Shown piece by piece: positions 1 through 6,099 of a stretch of 11,954 nt of DNA; position 1 is the stretch's first letter; each line of letters begins with the position of its first letter. Origin of the DNA: an uncultured Clostridia bacterium (GTDB taxonomy: Bacteria; Bacillota; Clostridia; TANB77; CAG-508). The DNA lies in assembly GCA_948739805.1 (NCBI GenBank), contig CAPYID010000048.1, forward strand, positions 1-11,954. Direction: 5' to 3'. Under the pieces are notes generated by a model. It saw only the letters and a program-made list of their open reading frames with translations, had not been told where the DNA came from and did no database searches. Position numbers and translations under genes: made by a program.

Positions 1-77
1 ATCGTTGGCATATAATTTTAATTGCACTTGGAATAGTATTTGTTCTTTTTGCAATTTATTTAGGACTTCCTAAATAA
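1..77 (+). CDS. C-terminal end of a membrane protein (5' partial)
   Basis: The frame beginning at base 3 stays open from the window edge to a TAA at 75-77 and encodes 24 residues. They are almost entirely hydrophobic (RWHIILIALG at the start, LGLPK at the end), so this is the last transmembrane helix of a protein whose body lies upstream. The short polar tail after the helix is typical of a multipass membrane protein. There is no start codon or domain from which to name a family. It probably belongs to the preceding transcription unit, because a new promoter begins at 130. Confidence 0.6.
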   Translation, partial: RWHIILIALGIVFVLFAIYLGLPK

Positions 78-117
78 AGAAATTTAAAGGTAAACACAAA
101 ATTACATGTAAGTAGGG

Positions 118-158
118 CAGATGATTAAGTTGAAATTATCTGTCTTTTATTATATAAT
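118..158 (+). promoter_or_regulatory. sigma-A promoter with overlapping dyad operator, for the 192-2671 operon
   Basis: A -35 TTGAAA (130-135) and a perfect -10 TATAAT (153-158) are 17 nt apart, about 35 nt before the first gene. An imperfect dyad straddles the -35: CAGATGAT (118-125), 9-nt gap, ATTATCTG (135-142), with 7 of 8 positions complementary. The same arrangement occurs at 6029-6068 with an identical right arm and the same gap, so this is probably a binding site for a specific regulator. Its position over the -35 suggests repression. The regulator is not identified. Confidence 0.7.
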
Positions 159-191
159 CGTAACAAGAATTAGTAGTTTGAAAGGTAGATA

Positions 192-824
192 ATGATGAAA
201 AATATTCTTATACATGGATTAGGTCAAAATAGTGAAAGCTGGGATAATACTAGTGTGTATTTAAAAGAAAATAATATTGATATAATATGCCCTGATTTGT
301 TTGAGATAACAGAAAATACTTCAAAAGATTATAAAATGCTGTATAATACTTTTTCAGATTTTTGTAATAATCAAAAAGAAAAACTTAATTTGTGTGGTCT
401 TTCATTAGGTGGAGTATTAGCATTAGACTTTGTAAAAGAATATCCAGAAAAGGTAAATTCTATTATTTTGATAGGTACTCCATATAAAATACCAAAAGCA
501 CTTTTTAAATTACAAGGCTTAATATTTCATATAATGCCGAAGAGGGTATTTGAAAAGATGGGTTGTTCTAAAAGAGAATTTCTTACTTTAGTTAATTCAA
601 TGAGTAATCTTGATATTGCAAAGGATTTAGAAACAATAAAGTGTAAAAGTTTAATTATATGTGGTGATAAAGATAATGCGAATATGGAAAATGCTAAACT
701 ATTAAATAAAAGCATTAAAAACAGTAAATTTAAAGTGACAAGTAATTCATCACATGAAGTTAATATTGATAATCCAAAGGAACTTGCTAATATAATTTAT
801 GATTTCTGGAAGGATAATCAATAG
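192..824 (+). CDS. alpha/beta-fold hydrolase, small
   Basis: This 210-aa cytoplasmic protein has the order of a compact alpha/beta hydrolase. An N-terminal strand runs into HGLGQ (oxyanion-hole HG, residues 8-12). The nucleophile elbow G-L-S-L-G places Ser at 71. An Asp lies after a hydrophobic strand in CGDKD (Asp159 or 161), and a C-terminal His188 sits in NSSHE. The whole catalytic triad is therefore present. The substrate cannot be told; esterase, lipase or C-C hydrolase activities all occur in this fold. Two adjacent ATGs (192, 195) share the SD AAAGG at 181-185, and 192 was kept. It is the first gene of an operon with the Ig-like protein and the MBL hydrolase, driven by the promoter at 130-158. 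Confidence 0.85.
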   Translation: MMKNILIHGLGQNSESWDNTSVYLKENNIDIICPDLFEITENTSKDYKMLYNTFSDFCNNQKEKLNLCGLSLGGVLALDFVKEYPEKVNSIILIGTPYKIPKALFKLQGLIFHIMPKRVFEKMGCSKREFLTLVNSMSNLDIAKDLETIKCKSLIICGDKDNANMENAKLLNKSIKNSKFKVTSNSSHEVNIDNPKELANIIYDFWKDNQ

Positions 825-850
825 CACAAATTATAGAGGAGATGAATCAG

Positions 851-1756
851 ATGAAAAAGAAAATATGTATTGGTATAGTAATATTTTTGATATTACTTAT
901 AATTGTAGGAATTATCACAAATTATGCAGATAGTGGCAGAGTATCAACAGGACATGAGCCAAAGTATTGTATAAAAGTAGTTAGTAATGATGGAAGTAAA
1001 GTAACTTATTGGGGATTAGGTTATAAAGTAATTCGTTATGTTGGAGTATCTCCAAATGAACCTTATGAAAATAACATTGGTACAAAAATGGGAAGTTGGT
1101 TTATGAATTATGAATTGCCTAAATCAAATACTATTGAAATTGAATATGAAGGACAAAAGATTACTATAACTGATATAAAAGATATAGGAACTATTGAAAA
1201 TATATTACTAAATTCAAAATATGATGGGGAAATATGTGATGGAATAAATACTCATAAAATAGTATTAAATAATGAGGTTTATTATATTAAAGAATCATGT
1301 AAAGAAATACAAAAAGGTAATAAACAAGCAACAATTTCAACAGAAGATTTAAGCACGATAAAAAGTATCATTGACAATAAAATAAATGATGAGCAAAACA
1401 ATACAAAATCTAATCGTAGTTCAGAAAATGTTACGATAGAAATTAATAATAGTACAATTAAACCTGAAAGTGTTTCAATAACTATTACTGATAATAATGA
1501 AAATCAGTATGGCTGGGGTGTTGAATTTAGAGTTCAAGAAAAAGTTGATGGAGAGTGGAAAAACTTAAACTATATATCTGATGAGCTGTCTTGGATTGAT
1601 ATAGCTTATGAATTAAATGAAGATAAGCAATTAACTCAAAAATTAGATATAGAAAAGTATTATGGAAAATTGCCTAATGGAATATATAGAATAGTTAAAC
1701 CAGTTTATGATAATGGCTATATTGATATATATTCAAATGAATTTGAAATTAAATAA
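851..1756 (+). CDS. membrane-anchored extracytoplasmic protein with C-terminal Ig-like domain
   Basis: Residues 1-4 are MKKK, followed by one hydrophobic helix (about 5-23) and an exported remainder, giving a type II-like membrane anchor with no lipobox Cys. Residues about 35-175 form a polar region beginning GHEPKYC and containing YWGLGYKVI, a sequence style I know from uncharacterised clostridial surface proteins. An Asn/Ser/Lys-rich linker (about 178-192) leads to residues 193-301, which match the Ig-like domain common in Firmicutes exported proteins (EFRVQEKVDGEW, then YGKLPNGIYRIVK). ATG 851 is preferred to ATG 842 because AGGAG at 837-841 is 9 nt from 851 but abuts 842. The product has 301 aa. 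The molecular role is unknown; it may bind a surface partner or ligand. Confidence 0.75.
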   Translation: MKKKICIGIVIFLILLIIVGIITNYADSGRVSTGHEPKYCIKVVSNDGSKVTYWGLGYKVIRYVGVSPNEPYENNIGTKMGSWFMNYELPKSNTIEIEYEGQKITITDIKDIGTIENILLNSKYDGEICDGINTHKIVLNNEVYYIKESCKEIQKGNKQATISTEDLSTIKSIIDNKINDEQNNTKSNRSSENVTIEINNSTIKPESVSITITDNNENQYGWGVEFRVQEKVDGEWKNLNYISDELSWIDIAYELNEDKQLTQKLDIEKYYGKLPNGIYRIVKPVYDNGYIDIYSNEFEIK

Positions 1757-1798
1757 TTAAAACACAAATTATATCACATATAATGGAGGAATTTACCT

Positions 1799-2671
1799 AT
1801 GGAATTAGTAAAAGTTGGAGAAAAGACCTATTATATAAAAAATGCTACTAATATAGGAATATACAAGATTGATGAAACACAAGTATATCTTATAGACACA
1901 GGAAATGATAAAGAAGCAGGAAAGAAAATATTGAAAATAATAGATGAACAAGGATGGAAAGTTAAAGGAATTATTACAACCCATTCAAATGCAGATCATA
2001 TAGGAGGAAATAAAGTTATTCAAGATAGAACTAATTGTACTATACTTGCTTATAATATTGAAAAATCATTTACAGAATATCCAATATTAGAATCTTCTTT
2101 TTTATATGGTGGTTATCCATTTAAAGATATTAGAAATAAGTTTTTACTAGCAAAAGAATCAGTTGTTATACCTATTGAAAATAATTTGCCAGATGGACTA
2201 GAATACTTTGCTTTAAAAGGACACTTTTTTGATATGATAGGCATTAAAACAAGTGATAATGTATATTTTTTAGCAGATTCTTTATTTAGTGAAGAAACAA
2301 TTACAAAATATAATTTATTCTTTATTTATGATGTAAGGGAATTTCTTAATACATTAGATTATTTGAATACATTAAATGGAAGTTTATATATTCCATCTCA
2401 TTGTGAAGCAACAAATAATATTTCTTCTTTAATAGAACTTAATAAAAATAAAGTTAAAGAAATTATAGATAAGATATATAATATTTGTGAAAAAGAAATG
2501 AGTTTTGAAGAAATATTGAAATACATATTTGATGAATATAACTTAACTATGAATGCAAATCAATATGTTTTAGTAGGAAGTACAATACGATCATACTTAT
2601 CATATTTACTAGATGAAAATAAATTAAGTTATGAATTTAAAGACAATAAAATGTTATGGAAACAAGTATAA
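1799..2671 (+). CDS. MBL-fold metallo-hydrolase
   Basis: This 290-aa protein has the metallo-beta-lactamase layout: an N-terminal strand pair ending in LIDTGND (31-37), the metal motif THSNADHIGG (61-70), then GHFFD with His142, FLAD with Asp160, and PSHC with His201. The metal motif reads H-x-N-x-D-H rather than the usual H-x-H-x-D-H, so one zinc ligand is replaced by Asn64. A C-terminal helical extension (about 205-290) resembles those of MBL proteins outside the lactamase class. The substrate is unknown, and true beta-lactamase activity is unlikely. The SD TGGAGGA (1784-1790) is well placed. It is the last gene of the operon starting at 192, 42 nt after the Ig-like gene and just before the terminator at 2692. 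Confidence 0.88.
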   Translation: MELVKVGEKTYYIKNATNIGIYKIDETQVYLIDTGNDKEAGKKILKIIDEQGWKVKGIITTHSNADHIGGNKVIQDRTNCTILAYNIEKSFTEYPILESSFLYGGYPFKDIRNKFLLAKESVVIPIENNLPDGLEYFALKGHFFDMIGIKTSDNVYFLADSLFSEETITKYNLFFIYDVREFLNTLDYLNTLNGSLYIPSHCEATNNISSLIELNKNKVKEIIDKIYNICEKEMSFEEILKYIFDEYNLTMNANQYVLVGSTIRSYLSYLLDENKLSYEFKDNKMLWKQV

Positions 2672-2691
2672 TTAATTTATCTATGAGATAT

Positions 2692-2720
2692 TAGAGATTA
2701 GAAATAATCTCTATATTTTT
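2692..2720 (+). terminator. rho-independent terminator of the hydrolase/MBL operon
   Basis: A 9-bp perfect stem, TAGAGATTA paired with TAATCTCTA, closes a GAAA tetraloop (2701-2704) and is followed by T-rich sequence at 2714-2728. It lies 21 nt after the MBL stop codon and before the sigma-factor promoter. Confidence 0.85.
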
Positions 2721-2737
2721 TATTTTTTAGAAAAAGT

Positions 2738-2768
2738 TGTAACCTTTTTTTAAAAAATGTTACTATAG
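2738..2768 (+). promoter_or_regulatory. ECF-type (autoregulatory) promoter of the sigma operon
   Basis: TGTAACC (2738-2744) followed by a T-run resembles the AAC-containing -35 of SigW-like ECF promoters (TGAAAC then about 16 nt then CGT-type -10). Sixteen nt after TGTAAC comes TTACTATAGG (2760-2769), in the expected -10 position. No sigma-A -35/-10 pair stands out here. ECF sigma genes commonly control their own promoter, so autoregulation is inferred. GTAAC (2739-2743) and GTTAC (2759-2763) also form an inverted repeat around a T-tract/A-tract centre. Confidence 0.55.
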
Positions 2769-2813
2769 GTATGAAAGTTAACTGAAAAAATAATAAGGAG
2801 ATTTAGGTCTAAA

Positions 2814-3365
2814 TTGAAAAATGAAATTTTAAAAGATTATCTAAAAAACGGAAAAGTAGATATAGACAAAATAATAGATGATTTCTATGGCTATGTCTAT
2901 ATAATAGTAAAAAATGGAGTAAGTATAGCCATGACAGATGAAGATATAGAAGAAATAGTATCAGATGTATTTGTTGCTATATGGAAAAACAGTATAAATT
3001 TATTAAAAACAACAGAAATAAAGCCATATCTAATAGGAATTGCTAAAAATGTGATAAGGAATAAGTATAGAAATACAGAATTAAATTTTTCTATATCAGA
3101 TTATGAAGAAAATTTAATTGATACTTGTAATATTGAAAAAATCACAGAAGAAAACGAACAGAATAAAGTTATTCTTGATACTTTAAAAACAGTAAAACCA
3201 AAGGAATATGAAATATTTATAATGTTTTATTATGAATCAAAATCAGTAAAAGAAATAGCAAAAGTGTTAAATTTATCTACAAGCAATGTTAAAACTATAC
3301 TTCATAGAGTTAGGAAAGTCATTAAAAGAAATTTAGAAGATGGAGGTTATAGCTATGGAAAATAA
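2814..3365 (+). CDS. ECF-type RNA polymerase sigma factor (sigma-70 family)
   Basis: This 183-aa protein has the two-domain layout of an extracytoplasmic-function sigma factor. Region 2 (about 20-88) contains DIEEIVSDVFVAIWKN (44-59), the core-polymerase-binding 2.2-type segment, and PYLIGIAKNVIRNKYR (71-86), the promoter-melting/-10 recognition part. Region 4 (about 118-173) ends in a helix-turn-helix SVKEIAKVLNLSTSNVKTIL (144-163) for -35 contact. The start is TTG at 2814; the nearby ATG is out of frame. GGAG at 2797-2800 is 13 nt upstream, which is rather long, so initiation may be weak. The 3' end overlaps the next ORF's ATG (3355), the translational coupling usual between an ECF sigma and its anti-sigma factor. 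It is probably induced by an envelope or extracellular signal. Confidence 0.9.
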   Translation: MKNEILKDYLKNGKVDIDKIIDDFYGYVYIIVKNGVSIAMTDEDIEEIVSDVFVAIWKNSINLLKTTEIKPYLIGIAKNVIRNKYRNTELNFSISDYEENLIDTCNIEKITEENEQNKVILDTLKTVKPKEYEIFIMFYYESKSVKEIAKVLNLSTSNVKTILHRVRKVIKRNLEDGGYSYGK

Positions 3366-3450
3366 TGATTTAAAAGAAAAAGTACGAAAAAATGTAAAAG
3401 AGAAAATAGCTGTATTAAACTATCGGAAAGGAGTTTGTTATGAAAAATAA
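3355..3450 (+). CDS. 31-aa small ORF, probably the cytosolic part of a split anti-sigma factor
   Basis: ATG 3355 overlaps the sigma stop by 11 nt and has a strong SD (GGAGG, 3342-3346, 8 nt away). The 31-residue product is highly charged and looks helical (DLKEKVRKNVKEKIAVLNYR at 5-24). It ends at TAA 3448-3450, overlapping the start of the next gene (ATG 3440) in the +1 frame. Its position is where an anti-sigma gene normally begins. Removing one A from the run at 3443-3447 would join this peptide to the next frame as cytosolic helix, basic stretch, TM helix and outer domain. Either it is a separate cytosolic sigma-binding peptide or the 5' end of a frameshifted anti-sigma gene. Existence of the ORF is certain; its function is inference. 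Confidence 0.6.
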   Translation: MENNDLKEKVRKNVKEKIAVLNYRKGVCYEK

Positions 3451-4591
3451 AAAAAGTAAAAAAATAATTTATGTAATAACTTCGAGTGCAGCAGTATTTA
3501 TTTTTGGATTTGGAATTATTTTAGGAACAAATAGGTTTAATAATAATCAAGTACAAAATGATACTCATTATGGAATTTCAGATTTACAAGATATTAAAAA
3601 TAATAAAGAATCATTAAAAACAGAATTAAATATATACAGAGTATCAAGTTTAACAAGTTCAGATATGGATGTAAAAATTGATAATTATAATCAAAAAATG
3701 CCACAAGAAATTTGGAAAAAAATTTTAGAAGAATTTAAAGTAACAAATGGAATTAGTTATGAAGATTTTACAAATAAGATTCCAGAAAAATTTATGTATT
3801 GTAACTTCTATACAATTTCTACAAGAGGATATAAAGATAATAACTTATCTAATGAATATCGTAAACATGATTATGTATTTGAATATAGAACAGAAAACAA
3901 TGGAAAAATACTTATAGCACTTTGTAAAAATGAAAAACCACTTAGGGATTATGAATTTGAATTTAAAGGAGAAAAATCGCAAATAGGAAATACTGAATTA
4001 GAAATAGCACAATATAATAACAAATATATGGCTACTTTTGAATTTAACAATGTTAATTATGATATAGAAACAACAGATATAACAGAAAATGAATTATTAG
4101 AATTATTACAATCAATACTTACTGAAAATAATAAAAATTTAACAGTAGAAGATAAAGATACAAACGTAAAAGAACAATCAAATGACATTAAAAGTACAGA
4201 TTTTCCAGATTATTATGCAGGAAAGCATGTAAATGATGATGGAAACAATATAATTTTACTTTGTGAAGATAATGAAGCAAACAGGAAAGAAATATGCAGT
4301 TTGTTAGGTATAACAGAAGGCAAAACTATATTTAAAACAGCAAAATATTCATATAATTACTTAACAGAATTGCAAAGTAAGATAAGCCAAAAAATGATAG
4401 ATAAGGAATTTACTTTTGTAACAACATCTGCAATAATGGAAAATAATAATGATATAAAAGTTACTGTAACAAGTAATAATGAAAGTGATTTAAACAAAAT
4501 AAAATCACTAGATACGATAGGTGGGGCTATTGATATTGAGTACAATACAAATAGTAGAGCAACAAAAGATTTGTTAATTGAAAAAAAATAA
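3440..4591 (+). CDS. single-pass membrane protein, probable anti-sigma/sensor subunit of the ECF system
   Basis: This 383-aa protein starts with a basic stretch (MKNKKSKK) and one TM helix (about 9-29), then a long outside portion. Residues 60-228 are rich in beta-strand-like segments and end in ITENELLELLQSIL, reminiscent of DUF4367-like sensor domains found on anti-sigma factors. A charged linker (230-252) leads to a second domain (255-370) beginning FPDYYAGKHVNDDGNNI, which I cannot assign firmly; it recalls prodomain-like modules. Its own SD AAGGAG (3428-3433) is 6 nt from the ATG. Only eight residues lie inside the cell, so it could not by itself hold a sigma factor; the 31-aa ORF just upstream would supply that part. 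No catalytic motif is seen. Confidence 0.7.
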   Translation: MKNKKSKKIIYVITSSAAVFIFGFGIILGTNRFNNNQVQNDTHYGISDLQDIKNNKESLKTELNIYRVSSLTSSDMDVKIDNYNQKMPQEIWKKILEEFKVTNGISYEDFTNKIPEKFMYCNFYTISTRGYKDNNLSNEYRKHDYVFEYRTENNGKILIALCKNEKPLRDYEFEFKGEKSQIGNTELEIAQYNNKYMATFEFNNVNYDIETTDITENELLELLQSILTENNKNLTVEDKDTNVKEQSNDIKSTDFPDYYAGKHVNDDGNNIILLCEDNEANRKEICSLLGITEGKTIFKTAKYSYNYLTELQSKISQKMIDKEFTFVTTSAIMENNNDIKVTVTSNNESDLNKIKSLDTIGGAIDIEYNTNSRATKDLLIEKK

Positions 4592-4621
4592 GCACATAAT
4601 AAAAAATGGATAATTAGTTGT

Positions 4622-4651
4622 TTGCTAAGTATTCATTTTCTATGTTATAAT
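4622..4651 (+). promoter_or_regulatory. sigma-A promoter (extended -10) upstream of the AraC gene
   Basis: TTGCTA (4622-4627) and TATAAT (4646-4651) are 18 nt apart, with TGT directly before the -10 forming an extended TGnTATAAT. Transcription would begin near 4658, giving a leader of about 115 nt before the preferred AraC start at 4775. The leader contains the hairpin at 4678-4709. Confidence 0.65.
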
Positions 4652-4677
4652 CATCTCAAAAAATTATTTATTTTATG

Positions 4678-4709
4678 GATTAGTTTGAAATATAACTAAT
4701 CTTATTTTT
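4678..4709 (+). terminator. hairpin plus T-rich tract between promoter and AraC gene (terminator or attenuator)
   Basis: GATTAGTT (4678-4685) and AACTAATC (4694-4701) form a perfect 8-bp stem around the loop TGAAATAT and are followed by TTATTTTT. It lies 87 nt after the stop of the sensor gene, so it could end the sigma operon. It is also downstream of the promoter at 4622-4651, so AraC transcripts must pass it, which makes a leader attenuator possible. Confidence 0.6.
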
Positions 4710-4774
4710 AGCAATTTTCTACAAGAAAGATTTATAGAAAAATGTTATTCTTGCATAGAACTGTAGGTGATTTT

Positions 4775-5602
4775 ATGATAAAAGAAGAAAGAAAAATTGT
4801 ATATGATGAAGAATTGCAAATAGAAGCTGTTTCTTTTAATGGTGTTCATCAACAATTTGCAAAGCACTTTCATGATTATTATGTAATAGGAATTATGAAA
4901 AAAGGGAATAGAAAATTTATTTGTAATTCAAAAAATTATAATATACAAACTAATAACATCATTCTCATAAATCCAAATGATTATCATGAATGTATAGATA
5001 TAGGACAAAATAGTTTAGATTATGAGGCAATTCATATTTCAAAAGAGATAATGACTAATTTAGCAAATGAAATTTTTAAATCCAAAGATATGGTTATTTT
5101 TAATAAAAATGTAATTTCTGATGATACATTATTAAAAGAAATTGAAATATTAACTAATTTAGTAATTTCTAATGATAAAACATTAGAAAAAGAAGAATTA
5201 TTTTATATCGTTATAAAAGATTTGTTAGAAAATTATGCTGCATTTAAGACTACTGATGAAAATATAATGCTTAAAACAAAAGAAGTGTGCGATTATATAG
5301 AAAATAACTATACAGATAATATAACATTAGATAAATTAGCGAAGGTAGGAGCAATAAGCAAATATCATTTAATAAGATTATTTACTAAAGAAAAAGGAAT
5401 AACACCTTATAAATACCTAGAGCTATATAGAATAAATCAAGCTAAAAATCAGTTACAAGAAAACAATTCAATATTAGATATATCTATACAATGTGGTTTT
5501 TCAGATCAAAGTCATTTTACAAATTTATTTAAAGAAACAATAGGAATCACACCAAAACAGTACAAAAAAATTTTTGAAGAAAGGAATAGCAATAATGAAT
5601 GA
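4775..5602 (+). CDS. AraC-family transcriptional regulator with N-terminal cupin-like sensor domain
   Basis: The N-terminal half (about 1-110) is a cupin-like ligand-binding domain with the usual landmarks: HFHDYYVIGIMKKG (31-44), where histidines start the barrel, and LINPNDYHEC (64-73). The C-terminal half (about 168-268) carries two helix-turn-helix motifs: LDKLAKVGAISKYHLIRLF (185-203) and ILDISIQCGFSDQSHFTNLF (233-252), followed by GITPKQYK. This is the classical AraC/XylS DNA-binding signature, and the 275-aa length is normal. ATG 4775 is chosen over ATG 4742 because AGGTGA lies just before it and the protein then begins where the family usually does. It probably senses a small molecule and activates the overlapping DUF2000 gene and possibly neighbours. 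The ligand is unknown. Confidence 0.88.
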   Translation: MIKEERKIVYDEELQIEAVSFNGVHQQFAKHFHDYYVIGIMKKGNRKFICNSKNYNIQTNNIILINPNDYHECIDIGQNSLDYEAIHISKEIMTNLANEIFKSKDMVIFNKNVISDDTLLKEIEILTNLVISNDKTLEKEELFYIVIKDLLENYAAFKTTDENIMLKTKEVCDYIENNYTDNITLDKLAKVGAISKYHLIRLFTKEKGITPYKYLELYRINQAKNQLQENNSILDISIQCGFSDQSHFTNLFKETIGITPKQYKKIFEERNSNNE

Positions 5603-6014
5603 AGAAAGAAAATGTGTTATGATAGTTGATGAAAGTCTACCACTTGGAATAATTGCGAATACAACAGCAATATTAGGAAATACATTAGGAAGTCATTATC
5701 CTGGTGCAGTTGGAAAAAATGTACTAGATAAAAATGAAAATGAACATTTAGGAATAATTGAAATACCAATTCCAATATTAAAAGGAAATAAAGAGTTGTT
5801 AAATAATTTACGAGATACTTTATATAAAGAAGAATACAAAGATATGATAGTTGCAGACTTTTCTGATGTCGCTCAAAGTTGTAAAACTTATGATGAGTAT
5901 ATACAGAAAATTAGTAAAGTAGATTCTAATAATATAAACTATTTTGGAATCGCAATATATGGAACAAAGAAACAAGTAAATAAATTGACAGGAAGTATTG
6001 GATTATTAAGATAA
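5595..6014 (+). CDS. DUF2000 family protein
   Basis: This 139-aa protein matches the DUF2000 family in length and landmarks: an opening strand (KCVMIVDESLPLG), then IIANTTAILGNTLGSHYPG (residues 19-37), a central IIEIPIPILKG, and a closing GIAIYGTKKQVNKLTGSIGL. The family is cytosolic, has a peptidyl-tRNA-hydrolase-like fold and has no established reaction. The ATG at 5595 lies inside the last codons of the AraC gene (8-nt overlap) with AAGGA upstream, so translation is coupled. A TTG at 5574 would add seven residues and is less likely. From experience DUF2000 genes often sit beside AraC regulators, so the two probably act in one response. No terminator is visible before the promoter at 6040. 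Confidence 0.82.
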   Translation: MNEERKCVMIVDESLPLGIIANTTAILGNTLGSHYPGAVGKNVLDKNENEHLGIIEIPIPILKGNKELLNNLRDTLYKEEYKDMIVADFSDVAQSCKTYDEYIQKISKVDSNNINYFGIAIYGTKKQVNKLTGSIGLLR

Positions 6015-6028
6015 TATTGAATATTAAG

Positions 6029-6068
6029 CAGGTAGTTTGTTGAAAATTATCTGTTTTTATATTATAAT
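6029..6068 (+). promoter_or_regulatory. sigma-A promoter with dyad operator, second copy, for the 6100-8739 operon
   Basis: TTGAAA (6040-6045) and TATAAT (6063-6068) are 17 nt apart. The dyad CAGGTAGT (6029-6036), 9-nt gap, ATTATCTG (6046-6053) has the same right arm, gap and near-identical downstream sequence as the element at 118-158. Here the left arm matches the complement of the right at 6 of 8 positions. The operator overlaps the -35, so a shared repressor or activator is likely. Confidence 0.7.
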
Positions 6069-6099
6069 CTTTTTGAAAAAATAATAGGAGAATGATAAA

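Noticed and set aside
102..111. Perfect palindrome TTACATGTAA before the first promoter
   Set aside because: A 10-bp palindrome in AT-rich DNA is expected by chance; it has no T-tract and no second copy was found.
1799..2671. Beta-lactamase resistance gene
   Set aside because: The protein has the MBL fold but an altered metal motif, no signal peptide, and a C-terminal extension unlike class B lactamases.
2716..2760. T- and A-tracts considered as a mini repeat array
   Set aside because: They are explained by the terminator tail and the ECF promoter spacer; there is no repeat unit.
4742..4774. Upstream ATG for the AraC protein, adding 11 residues
   Set aside because: There is no convincing SD, and the extra residues precede the normal family N-terminus; ATG 4775 has AGGTGA in front.
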